Notes: a model not told the origin generated them from the letters alone. Counted from the stretch's first letter, positions 44,201-56,243 are shown. The stretch: 64,000 nucleotides of DNA from Bryoerythrophyllum caledonicum (GCA_963971425.1 OZ020518.1:31502770-31566769); one strand, 5' to 3'. Numbers and translations: made by a program.

Positions 44201-44387
44201 TGTGGTGGAACGAATAAAGAAGGCCATGAAAATCTTTCCGGCGAAGAAGGTGGATCCTGGCGGGAAGCGAAAGAGGGATGATGGCAATGACAGCGACGAT
44301 AGTAGGGGGTCGGAGATGCATAGGAAAATTGCAGCCGTGGATCGAGAGTACGAAGAGGGGGGGAGGATTGCTAGGCCAAGCCAGTGA
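41280..44387 (+). pseudogene. 1036-codon ORF with three stops; coiled coil, broken RING-H2-like finger, basic tail
   Basis: One frame from ATG 41280 (MAAEKGIVVEDVSEIGTGES) to TGA 44387, interrupted only by TAG 41346, TGA 43137 and TGA 43473; no frameshift. N-terminal globular part (WEAEMEDYWVSKTCKKYVKM, FFNYSLLSMIYTEVVLKRKV); a long middle with a coiled coil (MEEEVHKNEMLTRQFKWELE; KLEVANKERDEARVELETLR); then CSLCQDHF...YTLGQ, stop, GHNFHITCI...YPMCRSPI. This is RING-H2 order, but the stop sits where a Cys is expected and Tyr replaces the first Cys of the last CPxC pair. The Trp-rich end (HWSTEHKRFFRFPPRRVEKG) and basic KKVDPGGKRKRDD tail may be nuclear. Family not recognised. Head-plus-coiled-coil layout resembles 24403-26208. 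Probably a retroelement accessory gene. Confidence 0.55.
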
Positions 44388-45156
44388 CCGCGGACTCGTA
44401 GTAGCACTCGAACGGATCATACCGACGAGCCTTCTTCTTCAAGGCAATAGAATGTGGTAGATGAATGTAAAGGTTACCGTAGTTGTTGTTTAAGGAATGG
44501 TGTGGCAAGAAGTTGGAAGCATAACGTGGTGGGGAATACTTTTTGAAATAAAGGTTTACAATTTGTAAGATATTTTGTGAACTTGTTAATTCTTTAATTG
44601 CATGTGGGTGTTAGAAATATTGTGGTGCATGAGGTGGATGCAAAGCAGTGAAATGAATAGAAGTTTGTAAACTCGAATTACATTCTGCATACAACAAGAA
44701 TGTCATCTTTAAGTCATTTCGTATGGGATGACTAAATCCATACACAAAACACAAGACAAAAGAATAGCAAAAGAGATGGATGTAAAACTTGTGCATATAT
44801 GAAAAAACTTTATTAATATTCGGAATAAATCCAAGAATCATTTGAGACAATAGAAGCTTTTAATGCATACGCAGAACGACTATAAAGTACTCTAAACTCA
44901 AACTACGTCGGTAGGAAGCTGACCTCCCCTGTCCCTTGTCATCTTGAGCACTTGGCTGTCCACTTGTATACGGGGTTCTTGCAGTACTGAAATTGCAACG
45001 CCCGCAAGAATTCAGTCGAACTGGAGCAGTTCAAGACCTAATTTATTTCTAAACTGTGAAAATTCTCTACAATGTTCAGTAGTGGGAGGAGGCTACGCAA
45101 AATCCTGGAAGCATGTGCACTCGTGCTAACTTTTTAGCACGGCGAGACTGACCTCT
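44388..45156. other. Flank of the spacer ORF, no gene recognised
   Basis: AT-rich 3' flank, then a moderately GC-rich part from about 44920. Only short ORFs. Confidence 0.4.
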
Positions 45157-45519
45157 TTAGCGGGATTGCAAGTAGACGTGGCATATGTCTCTTTCGTCGT
45201 CGTAGGCGTCATCCTTGAATAAGCCAGGGGCAGCGACAATGGCGAGTCCCCGCTCAGCGCACTCTCGTTGTGCTTGGACCACTTCTCCTTCACACCGGCT
45301 TCTGCCTCGCCTCTCGACTCCGTCTCGCCTTGACTCCGTCCGTGCCCATCCAAGACAACTGAAACTCTCCCAAGTCCGGCTGCTCATTCCGGAGCGCGGG
45401 ATCCAAAGCAGCGACTAATCGGCACGGGCCCTTCTGCTTTCTCCATCGACTGAGAGCGAATTGCGACCACAACACACCTCCATTAAGAGGCGTAACCGTG
45501 CCACGACCCAGTGACAACG
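45157..45519 (-). pseudogene. GC-rich gene fragment abutting CopB 5' LTR, function unknown
   Basis: Two minus-strand frames look coding and join by a frameshift near 45290-45330. One reads FALSRWRKQKGPCRLVAALD and RNEQPDLGEFQLSWMGTDG, the other AQRECAERGLAIVAAPGLF then KDDAYDDERDICHVYLQSR. Base composition is richer in GC than the copia sequence next to it. The fragment stops at the LTR. No domain recognised. It may be an exon of a host gene interrupted by CopB. Confidence 0.3.
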
Positions 45520-45705
45520 TGTTGTTAATACAGAATCCTAGTGTCACCATTGTACAGTAAACACTTTCATTTGGTTAGGTTTAGATCTAGATCGTACATC
45601 ATGTTGCAGTGCCTCCGCTGCCCTTTGACTTTTAGCTCCACCCTTATTGCATTGAAGGACTTTGCTTCTCTGGCATTATTATCTTCTCTATTGCACAATC
45701 TATCA
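45520..45705 (+). repeat. CopB 5' LTR (right arm)
   Basis: TGTTGTTAATACAGAATCC to CACAATCTATCA, followed at once by the primer site. Confidence 0.88.
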
Positions 45706-45717
45706 TGGTATCAGAGC
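45706..45717 (+). promoter_or_regulatory. CopB primer-binding site for initiator tRNA-Met
   Basis: TGGTATCAGAGC directly after the LTR. Confidence 0.9.
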
Positions 45718-45776
45718 GCAGGTTCTGGCTCTCACCTAGTGTGTAAGTAGATCTAGATCTGTAGTGCACATCTAGC

Positions 45777-46797
45777 ATGGCGAACTCTGAGGAGAGCAAC
45801 AGGGTCGTTGAAGAATCGTCAGAGCTAGGCACTAACCTCCCACCATACACCACTCCTAAGAGAGACATAGAAATCACGATTCCAAAAACCAGTAGATTGG
45901 ATGGACGTGTGAACTATCAGGTGTGGTCTTATAGGCTAAAGCGCTTACTAGAGAGGAACAAGGTGTGGATCTATTGCACCGAATTTAGATCTAGAAATGC
46001 AGTTGCAGTAGAAAAAGAATGGAGAAATATCGCTTTGTAGGTGATCACAGACTCAGTCAAGGACTCCGTGATACCTATTGTATGCAGATTTGAAGATCCA
46101 CATCTCTCGTGGAAGGCGCTCGAGGACCGCTATCAATCCAATTCTAGATCACGGAGGCTCATGCTGCTGCGAACATTGGTGTCACTGCGGAAGGAAGATG
46201 GCACAAGCATGGAGCAATATGTTACTGAGGTCAAGGATGTTATGGACCAGCTTAAAGGTATGGAGGTAGAAATTCCTGAAGATCTACGCACCTTGTTACT
46301 GCTAAACTCTTTGTCATCCGAATACAAGTTATTCTGCAGGACACAGACAGGAAGAGACACCTTACCATCTTTTTTGGAGATAGAGTTAGGCGTGCTTGAT
46401 GAAGAGATGCAGCTGAGAATGGACGCACAAGCCTTGGTATTCAAGAAACAATTACGACATCAAGGAGATAGAACAAAGAGCGGTGGAGGAGCGCAGGAGC
46501 AAGACAACAGAGCGCGAGAGCAAGATGGAACGTGGGCACAAGGTAGCGCAACACAGGTGAAAGGCGGCGGAGCACAAGGGCGAGACAACAGAAGACGTGG
46601 GGGTAGTCGACGCCTCCCTACTCGAAATCCTACCACGAGTGGCACCCGTGACTACAACAGGTCCTACGACCGTGGACATGGCCGCGATGGACATGGCCGA
46701 GGGCATATCACAGGAGGATACTCCAGTGAAGAGGGACAGGAGTGCCACTACTGTGGTGAGCCTAGGCACATTGCCCGGGACTACATTAGGAAGGCCA
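45777..46797 (+). pseudogene. CopB gag (right arm)
   Basis: MANSEESNRVVEESSELGTN start; YQVWSYRLKRLLERNKVWIY; TAG at 46038 in frame (Gln expected); UBN2-type core (ALEDRYQSNSRSRRLMLLRT, RTLLLLNSLSSEYKLFCRTQ). Arg/Gly-rich basic part, then a knuckle CHYCGEPRHIARDY in which the last Cys is Tyr, so it probably no longer binds zinc. Confidence 0.82.
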
Positions 46798-47729
46798 TTG
46801 ACCGAGTAAAAACATTAGAAGGCAAGATCAAGTATCAACAACCTTGGCATAAAGCACAAGCAAACAACATATCCAAAGATAAAAATTCAAAACCCGACTC
46901 TGACTCATACCCAAGTGGCAGTGAGAGTGCGGAAAGTGCATTAGAAACATATCTATATGAGCTCAATGAGATTGAAGCAAACATCACCATGGGTGAAGAG
47001 GGACCGGCATGGGTGCTAGATTCAAGAGCTACACATCATGTAACTGGGAATCCAAACCTAGTGCAAGATTTCCAAGCATGTACTAGCAATACCTCTATGT
47101 TAGCCGCCGGTGGAGAGGTACATAGAATCGCAGGAAAAGGAAATATAAGCATTAATTTCCCAGGTGGAAAGTACAAGCAATTTAAGAACGTTCTCTATGT
47201 GTCTGGTATTCGTCGCAATTTATTATCGGTTGGGCGTATTACGGATGAGGGATGCAATATCCAATTTAACCATAAGGAGGTATTAATTAGAGATGAACAT
47301 ACAAAAGACATTATTGGTCATGGAACTAGGATGCATAGAGGCTTACATCAATTAGGTCTACCATCGGTTCGTGAGGCCCACTTTGTACAAGTTGGTGATC
47401 GGATGCGATCCAAAGTACTTCTTTGGCACAAAAGGCTCTGTCACATTAACTTCAAGACGTTACACATCATGTCTCAACAAAATATTGTGAAAGGTTTATC
47501 CAAGTTACATTATGTAGACATCATTTGTGAAACATGGCAACAAGGCAAACAAGCACGTTTTTCCTTCTCCCCAAGTACTTCTCAGACTATCGACATCCTT
47601 CAAGTTATTCATAGTGATGTATGTGGTCCCATCAAGAAACCATCTTTCAATGGCGCTAGATATTCTGTTACTTTCATCGACGATTATAGTCGAAAACTAT
47701 GGGTTTCACTTATAAAAACCAAGGACTGA
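46798..47729 (+). pseudogene. CopB protease and integrase N-terminus (right arm)
   Basis: Same frame as gag. DSRATHHV protease site (Gly to Arg), damaged HHCC finger (CETWQQGKQ), HSDVCGPIKKPSF. Ends at TGA 47727-47729 (Trp expected). Differs from the left-arm copy by one residue (HYV here, HYI there). Confidence 0.85.
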
Positions 47730-48608
47730 GTTATTGACGAATTCAAAAAGTTAAAATACCGCATAGAAAATCAGACAGGAAAGAAGATTATTACACTCCG
47801 TACGGACAATGACACCAAATACATGTCCTTAGCCTTTCAGCAACTCCTCATTCATTCCGGCATTCACCATGAACGCACACAACATTATATCCCTCAAAGC
47901 AATGGTGTTTCGGAGCGCAAGAACCGATCTATACTCAAGATAGCCCGATGTCTTTGTTTTCAACACAACATCCCATCTTACTTATGGTCTGAGGCTATCA
48001 AGACCGCCACTTATATTATTAATCGAGTCCCTACTCGTGTTTTAACCAACATGACACCAGAAGAAGCTTTTTCCGGTATGAAACACGATTTATTCGAGCT
48101 TCATATATTCGGCACACGAGTTTTTGTCCACATTCCAAAAGAAAAAAGGTACAAAATGTCTCCCAAATCCTCCACTTGTATTCTTCTTGGTTTAGATGAA
48201 TCCACCAAAGGATATAGATGCTATTGTCCACACACACATCGCATTATCATTTCCAGGGATATTAAGATCGATGAGGGAAATTCATGTCACACCCCCTCCG
48301 ACATTCCTCCACTATCTGAGACTAGACAAGGTCACTTCAAATTAGTGATCCCTCAGATGGACCCTAGACAAGTATCCAATCCTTCCATTAATAGTAATCA
48401 ACCTGAAGACGTGACACATCAACCTTCCCCCTTGTCACCTCTCCCTTCACCGCACACAACTACAACGGAGTCTGAACCTCACTCCAACACTCCATGGCAC
48501 ACATCGACCGAGGATCCACCACCAAGCCACCCATCACCACCTCTCCGTCGTTCCAGTCGTATCAAACGACCTTCGGTGAGACTCGAAGGTTTCGTAGGCA
48601 ATACATAG
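47730..48608 (+). pseudogene. CopB integrase core (right arm)
   Basis: Continues the same frame after the stop: LRTDNDTKYMS, YIPQSNGVSERKNRSIL, and a C-terminal Ser/Pro/His-rich linker ending SSRIKRPSVRLEGFVGNT. The frame then shifts near 48590 to reach reverse transcriptase. Mirror of 39102-39980. Confidence 0.85.
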
Positions 48609-48661
48609 GATTCACACCCAACCTATAAGTAGCATTAGACGATCCCAATTGGGTCCAAGCA

Positions 48662-49315
48662 ATGCATGAGGAAATCGACAGCTTGCAGGATATGAAGACA
48701 TGGACACTCAAAGAATTACCCCCTGGACATCACGCCATCTCATCCAAATGGGTGTTCAAGTTGAAATCAGTCCAGGGCAATATTCCTAAAAGATATAAAG
48801 CGCGTCTAGTTGCTAGCGGTTTCCAACAAGTAGAAGGTACAGACTATCATGAAACTTTTGCATCAGTAGCCAAATACAACACCATCAAGATAGTCACCGC
48901 TCTTGCAGGAACTATGGATTGGGATATTCATCACATGGATGTTAAAAGTGCTTACCTCAATAGCCACTTAGAAGAGAAAGTATCATTATGCATCAACCGC
49001 CTGGGCACATTGTTAAAGGACAAGAGCACTTGGTATGTGAACTACATCGATCATTATATGGCCTCAAACAATCCGCAAGGAACTGGAATCGCAAGATTAA
49101 TAGGTGGCTTCGCAAGCATGGCCTTCAACCGACTCATGCCGACAATAATCTATATTTTCTACGCCGCGGGCACCTATATATCCTCCTCATTTTATACGTT
49201 GATGATATTTTATTACTGGCAATTTCACAATCAAAATCTCATGGCTTCGGGAGAGGTTCCATTCCCGATGGAAGATGACCTATCTCAGTCTCGTTTCAAA
49301 GTTTCTCGATATTGA
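48662..49315 (+). pseudogene. CopB reverse transcriptase (right arm)
   Basis: Fingers and first catalytic Asp (HHMDVKSAYL) in this frame; YVDD active site in the overlapping frame 48988-49278 after a one-base shift. Mirror of 38395-39048. Confidence 0.85.
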
Positions 49316-50153
49316 GTACACACTATCCCCACAAAGAATCAACATCCATCGAACCGACTATGCAGAATCCATACTTATCAAATATGGAATGCAAGACTGC
49401 AATCCGACCCGGATGCCTTTACCTGTTGAATTCACGACCTCTGCACAAACCGACACTCCCAATGTTGATCCTACTAGCTACCTCTCTCTTATCGGTAAAT
49501 TGTCCTTCCTCACCACCACACGTCCTGATCTTACTTTCGTTGTCAACCTTTTATCAAGGTACAATTCTGCTCCACAAACGGCACATCTCCAGGCAGCGAA
49601 AGAAATTCTAAGATATGTGCGGGGGACCACATCTCAGGGTCTTTTCTATCCCCGATCCGACACTTTTTTCCTCCTTGGATACAATGATGTTGATTGGGGG
49701 GGAGATTTAGACCAACACAAGTCCACTGGAGCTTATATTTTCACGATCAACAATACTCCAGTCACGTGGAACACGAAGAAGCAAACATGCATTGCATTGT
49801 CATCTACTGAATCCGAGTTTCGTTCCCTTGTCAAGGCTACAAAAAAGGCAAGATGCATTCAAATTTTATTTCAAGAGTTGGGATTTGACAGGAAAAAATC
49901 CATTCAGCTCATGTGTGACAATCAAAGCGCAATTAAGATTTTCGAAAATCCACAATTCCATTCCAAAACCAAACACGTTGAAATTCATCTCAACTTTGTT
50001 CGGGACATGGTTGAAAGAGTTTTTGTCACCATTTTTTACACTCCTACTGATTGCCAACCGGCCGACATGCTTACAAAAGCTTTAGGCCGTCTTAAATTCA
50101 CGTCATGCAAGAAATTTCTAAATTTCAGTCCGGCAAACATTGTTGATTCTTAA
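49275..50153 (+). pseudogene. CopB reverse-transcriptase tail and RNase H (right arm)
   Basis: 292 codons, all four RNase H blocks kept (DVDWGGD, STESEF, CDNQSAI, KHVEI). Mirror of 37557-38435, identical as far as I compared. Confidence 0.88.
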
Positions 50154-50210
50154 AACTGTCGTTTTTTTACGACAAATTGTACAAATATCCTTCTCCGGAT
50201 TTAGGAAGGG

Positions 50211-50396
50211 TGTTGTTAATACATAATCCTAGTGTCACCATTGTATAGTAAAGACATTCATTTTCTTAGGTTTAGATCTAGATCGTACATCGTGTTGCAG
50301 CGCTTCTGCTGCCCTTCGGCTTTTAGCTCCACCCTCATTGTATTTAAGGGCTTTGCGTCTCTGCCATTATAATCATCTCTATTGCACAATCTATCA
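50211..50396 (+). repeat. CopB 3' LTR (right arm)
   Basis: Preceded by purine run GGAAGGG at 50204-50210. 186 bp, ends CACAATCTATCA. Confidence 0.88.
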
Positions 50397-51582
50397 CAAG
50401 CCCCCCCCTATGTCCAATACATGATGATTTGCAGCAACGCCGTACATTTGTTGCAAATTCCCAAGACTCCGACTTCTTTCTCTCTCTCCGAAATTTCGGC
50501 TGCACAGCTTCACCTGCACAGTACAACGAATGCAACAGCGTAGGGACGTCCACTTATATAGCAGCAAAGCAGGCGTCTACCTCCTCTAAATTACAAGGAC
50601 GCCTAGTAAGATCCTACATTGGGTTGTTGTTTTATACCCATATACAAAGTAATAGCTAGAAATGCCTTCAGCTCCAACACTGTGAGAGGAAACCAATTTG
50701 GTCCACCATAAGTTTGTCCTTCCGTTGTTGTGAAGATTGTTGTGCATCCGGTAAGTACGGGGCTCCTTAGTGCGGTAGTTAATGTGATTTATGTTGGACT
50801 ATCTTCAATCAATCTTTTTATTTCAACACTCCTTTAAACCAATGGTTTTATAACTAAAATAACTCCTAGCCTATAAGAGATATAAACTTAAAACTTTAAT
50901 ACAATATTAATAACATTACAATGAAGCTACCTTCCAAATCTTACTATCATAGCTCTAAAATCAAGTGAGAACCAAGCCTTCAAAGTAACTGCTCTCAATT
51001 TGTTGACTCCTTGGACCTCCTTCACATTATGGCTATTTTTCTCTCTGCTCCAAATAGTTCCTTGTCTAAAACCACCACTCATTGGTAGAGTATTTTGCAT
51101 TCTTGAAGATATCAAAATTTCTCCTCAAGAATCTTCTCCAATTGAAAGATATGGTCTAAAACACAAGATGCAAAGTTCTGCCCTCTTTATAGTTCAAGAA
51201 AGAAGATATAAGCTTGATGCTTTGTGCATCTCTACACTCTTCAAACAACCTCAGTACCTTCTAAACCTCTTAGTATTGAAAAATATTTAGAGACACTCAC
51301 GAAACTTCAAACCCAATGCTGGCACACTACAATCACACGCTAATTGCTAATGTTATAATCTCCAACTCCAACCTAATTTATACTACTCTACACCCAAGCA
51401 CTAACCAATAAGAAATCACCACATACTTGGCATACAAAGAAGAATTTCGTGAGGTCGGTCCAATGAGAAGCCTCCATATGGGCAACTCAAAGCCTACCCC
51501 TTGGTCGGTACAATGATAAGCATTCACATGGTCAATTCGTTGAAGAGCATCCACCACCACCCACTACTATCCAGTTAATCTT
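50397..51582. other. Filler between CopB and CopA (right arm), no gene recognised
   Basis: Mirror copy of 36128-37313. Confidence 0.5.
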
Positions 51583-51781
51583 TGAACTAAGACCTTAAGG
51601 TGAAGGTGAAAGAGTAAGAAGTTATATTCATAATAATAATGATACACGGCAACACACAACCATTTTATATGAAGTAAAGAGCTACTAATGGTGTCTGTAG
51701 ATCTCTAGAGGAGGTGTGTCTATTGGTAGCTAGAAGAAGTGTGTCTGTTCTACATTGACGTAACTATTATTTGTAACAACA
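51583..51781 (-). repeat. CopA 3' LTR (right arm)
   Basis: Mirror of 35929-36127. Confidence 0.88.
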
Positions 51782-51900
51782 CTCCTCCCTCAGCTGCATA
51801 GCTGAAAATAACAGTTAAGCTAAAAAGATTTGTTGACGTAGATAGTTTCCATCCATGAGCAGCTTTGATGAATTGAGATATACAAGAACTCCCCCTTGCA

Positions 51901-52420
51901 TCAAGCCGTCAAAGGTGCTTGTGGATCCAGATTCAAGAGACCTGAAATACAAGCTTGATGTTTGACATTGGGAAGTGACTTTGTGAGAATATCTGCCCAC
52001 ATCTCGAAAGTGGGAGTGTATTCGAGGTGGAGTAGTTTGTTGGCAACTTGGTCACAAAGGAAATGATAGCGGATATCAATATGTTTTGATCTGTCATGAA
52101 ATCTGGGGTGCCTCGTAAGAGCAATACATGACTGGTTGTCACAAAATAATGTACTCGGTAGTTTCAAAGATAAATCCAGTTCCGAAGTAATAGTCTGGAG
52201 CCATAGTAATTCCTTGGTAGCCGTGGCTGCAACAATATACTCTGCTTTTGTAGAGGAAAGGGCAACAACATGATGCTTACGACTTTGCCAAGAGAGTGCA
52301 CAAGAAGAGTCGAGAAGGAAGATATATCCTGACGTTGATCGTCGGGTGTCGGGATCACCTGCCCAGTCGGCATCACTCCATCCTGTTAAACTATGATGTT
52401 GAGAGGATGAGTTACAGTTG
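51901..52420 (-). pseudogene. CopA RNase H (right arm)
   Basis: Mirror of 35290-35809; blocks DADWAGD, STKAEY, CDNQSCI, KHIDI. Confidence 0.85.
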
Positions 52421-52632
52421 GCACCAGTTTACGTGATACCTTTGTTCATTGTTCCTTTTAAATATCGGAAAATGCGTTTAACTCCAAGCCAATGTGGAGG
52501 GGCTGGTGAAGCCATGAACTAGGCCTAATGATTAACCAAAAAATTGATGTCCCACCTTGTACATTGGACCAAATATTGAAAGCTTCCAATTGCTTCTTAA
52601 TAAGGAACTGTTGCCATGGTTTTGACTTCCTC

Positions 52633-53783
52633 TTAAGTAAGATTTGAACTTTGATCCTGGGAATAACAGATCCCAGCTTCAAGTAGGGTGCTTACTGGGT
52701 TGCAATTTAGCATGTTGAACTTGCAAAGGAGGTTGTAGATGTATTGAGTTTGAGATAAGAAAAGAGTCTTAGCAGAACGGTCTCGTCGAATTTGAATTCC
52801 GAGTAGATATTCAACCTCATTGTTATCAGTCATCTTGAAGCTTTGGGAAAGTAGTGCTTTATGAGCTGATAAATATTGGAAATCGTTGGAGATGAGCAAA
52901 AGATCATCAATATATAGGCCAATGTAAAGAATAACAGATGATGATCATTTGATATAGACATTTGTGTCAGAGGTGCATTTGTGAAAACCTTGAGAGGTAA
53001 GATAAGTGTCAAATAATTCATACCATACTCGTGGGGCTTGTTTAAGACCATAGAGAGACTTAAGTAATCGACATACTTGAGTTCTGCTCCAGGCTGAATA
53101 TAGCCTTCAGGTTGTGAAGTAAATATTTCTTCTTTTAGAATGCCATTGAGAAAGGTTGTGGTGACATCCATTTGATGGATGTGGTAGTCACATAAAGTAG
53201 CAATGGCTAATAAGAGTCTTAAGGAGGTCATCTTAATGACTGGGGAAAAAGTTTCGGAATAGTCGATTCCTTCCTTTTGAGAGAATCCTCGAGCTACAAG
53301 GCGGGCTTTGTAACGAGACAATGTGCCATCAGAGTTGTATTTTCGACGAAACAACCATTTAGTGCTGATGATGGAACGATTAGGTGGAGGATCAACTAGT
53401 TGCCAGGTTTTATTTTGAACCAAAGACTGATATTCTTTATCCATTGCAAGTTTCCAGTGTGTGGAATCTTTGCCAGTAAGAGCTTCTTGAACGGAAATTG
53501 GTTCAGCAAGTTGAGTAATGAAGGCGCAGGCATAGTGATTTGCATCATAGAACTTAGCGGAGAGCCAGGTGCCTTTGTTGTGTCTTTGAGAGGTCCGTTG
53601 AGGAGAAGCCTGTGTTGTCTGAGTTTGCCGTAGGTGAGATCGGGAATGGGCAGAGCCAAAAGGCTTAAATTTTGGTTGTTGCTCAGGTGTATCTAGAGAG
53701 GATGGTGAGCCAGGTGATGAGACATCCAGATTAGGAGGCGGCCATTGTTCATGGGGTGGTTGCTCCTGATTTGGAGCTTGCAC
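52633..53783 (-). pseudogene. CopA reverse transcriptase (right arm)
   Basis: Mirror of 33927-35077; YIDD active site in the shifted frame 52633-52899. Confidence 0.85.
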
Positions 53784-55199
53784 CTAATTCGGAGGTTGCA
53801 TGGGGTCGGAAATGTTATAGAAGGCATCAAAATCTTGGTAAGACGGGAGGTTGGATGATCTACTGGTGGAAGGACCAGCTCCGCCAGGCAATAAGTGATC
53901 CTCATGAAAGACAACATCACGACTGGAGAATATTAATTTTGTGTCAGGATTATAGAGTCGGTAACCTTTGATGCCGGTAAGTTTTCCATATCTGATAAAA
54001 ATACATTTGACTGTTTCGGAGTCCAATTTCTTGCGCTTTTCATCTGGTATATGAGAGTAAGCACGGCAACCAAAAATGCGGAGGTCACTAAGGTCCGGTT
54101 TAAAACCGGTCCAAACCTCATAAGGTGTGGTGTTGGTCAAAGCCATAGTATAAGAGCAGTTTTGTAAGTAACAGGCAGTGGCAACGGCTTGTGCCCAAAA
54201 AGAGTTGTTCAGTTGAGCAACTTGAAGCATACTTCGAGCAGCTTCAACCAAAGTATGATTCTTGCGTTCGGATATACCATTTTGAGCCGGGTTATAGGGA
54301 TTGGTAAGTTGGTGTTGGATGCCATGGTCCAAGCAAAATTTGTTAAAATTGTTTGATGTAAATTCTCCCCCGTTATTTGAACGGGGGATGAGAATTCTGT
54401 GATTACTATGTTGATTTTCCACGAGGGTTTTGTAAGCTTGAAAGTGAGATAAAGTAGCAGATTTCTTGTTCAAGAAGTATATATGGGTGAACCTAGAAAA
54501 ATCATCAATAAATATAAGGAAATATAAAGCACCACCAAAAGATGGTGAACTCATGGGTCCACACAGGTCTGTGTGGATCAACGCCAAAGGTGTTGTTGCT
54601 CGTGTTGTGGGGTCAGTTGGGTAAGAACTTTTGGATTGTTTCCCAAAAATACAGCCTTCACAAACAGGTAAAGTTGATCTGATGGGAGATAAGCCATTGA
54701 CGAGATCATGATTTGTCATTAAAGTGAGGCAACGAATGTTGAGATGCCCCAGGCGATAATGCCATTTGAGAGTTTCGACGTCAGATCTTGGTAAAGTTGT
54801 AGCGATGAAGCTGGAATCCGAAAGTGGTATTCCAGTACCGAGGGAGAATAAGTTCCCTTCTTTATTCATATGGAACTTCAGTCACTTGTTGGTAGTTGGT
54901 GATTTGGTATTAATAATGCACTGAGAACGGATGAATGTGACAAGTGTATTGCCTGTGCTCGTTATCTGCGCCACAGACAACAAATTTTTGGCTAGTCCCG
55001 GAACATATAATACATCTCGAATTAGTAAACCGGAACCAGTTGAGAGTTGTAAGAGAATAGAGCCAAAGCCAATTGCACTGTAGGAGCTATTATCTCCGAG
55101 GAGAATGGTTCGTGGAATATCAATGACTTTAAAGTCTCGGAATAATGTTTTGATTGGTGACATGTGTTGACTGGCACCTGAGTCAAGGTACCATGACAA
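53784..55199 (-). pseudogene. CopA protease and integrase (right arm)
   Basis: Protease DSGAS in 54882-55199; integrase in 53784-54869 with Asn for the second catalytic Asp (RSNNGGEF). Mirror of 32511-33926. Confidence 0.85.
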
Positions 55200-55309
55200 A
55201 GAAACAGCTGGAGTGTCAGGTATTGCTAAAAATAGATAAAATTGTTCATCAGCAGTAAAAGTAATTACATGAGGTTTCCCACTACTTTCGTGGTCCCGCT
55301 TTTTCTTTT

Positions 55310-56150
55310 GACAGTCAGGGGCTTTATGCCCTCGGATGCCACAGTAGTGGCATATTATTTGTAAAGAGTTGGGTGGTCGATAACGAGTTTCGTTGGAATG
55401 ATGGCTGAGATCTGGAAAGGTTGGGTTTGTATGAACGTCTGGGATTTGAGAATTTTAGTGAAGCTAGTTTTATAAATTTCCCTTTAACATAAAAAACACT
55501 TGATTTGGAAATATCAAGTTTGGATATATTTGTTTTGGATTGATTGATGGAATTTTGTTGCAGGATGTTTGACAACAAATTTGTAAAGGTCAGGTTGCTG
55601 ATGCCACCTTGTGTTGTAATAAATGCGCTCCACGATTCAGGTAAGGCACCAAGAAGAAGATTTACTTGTTGAGAGTCAGTGAATATGCACCCAGAAGTAG
55701 CAGCCTCTAGGAGTGTTGCCTGCCATAATTCTAGGAAGGCAATCACATCGTCGGATTCTGACATAGTCATGTGGCATAACTGTTTGTGCAAGTGAACCTG
55801 GGAAGCTTTATTAGATTTCTCATAGAGTTGTATAACCCGATCCCATACTTCCTTAGAAGTGGCAAGAGGGCGAAGAGAAATCAATTTTTTTTCTCCACAG
55901 TGAAGGAAGATGTCAGAACGAGCCTTTGCATCTTTCAGCGTCCAGGCTTGGAGACTGACAGTATCACTGGCTGCAGGCTTGGCTTCACTTCCGTCGACCA
56001 CGCTCCATAATTCGGAACGTATTAATAACATTTCAATTTCAATACTCCAGGTAGCATAATTGCTAGCACTGAGAGGAGGGATATGATAAGCTCGTGAAGC
56101 TGAGCTCGAAGAGGATGAGGCTATAGTTGAATTTAAAGAAATTCAAGCCT
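55310..56150 (-). pseudogene. CopA gag (right arm)
   Basis: Mirror of the left gag: UBN2-type capsid protein with the same frame change before an intact CCHC knuckle at about 55311-55352. Confidence 0.8.
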
Positions 56151-56243
56151 GCTCTTCAAGTAAGCTAGTATTGAGCTTATGATCAAAAGGAACTCATGAG
56201 AGATCCTACAAGCTTAAAAAAAAACTTGCTCTGATACCATGCA

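Larger units (their letters stand above)
45520..50396 (+). mobile_element. CopB: decayed Ty1/copia retrotransposon, right-arm copy, complete
   Basis: 4877 bp with 186-bp LTRs at both ends, initiator-Met primer site, gag-PR-IN in one frame with two stops, RT, RNase H and a purine tract. LTRs differ at about 20 of 186 positions. Flanks CAACG and CAAGC do not form a clean 5-bp target duplication. Confidence 0.93.
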
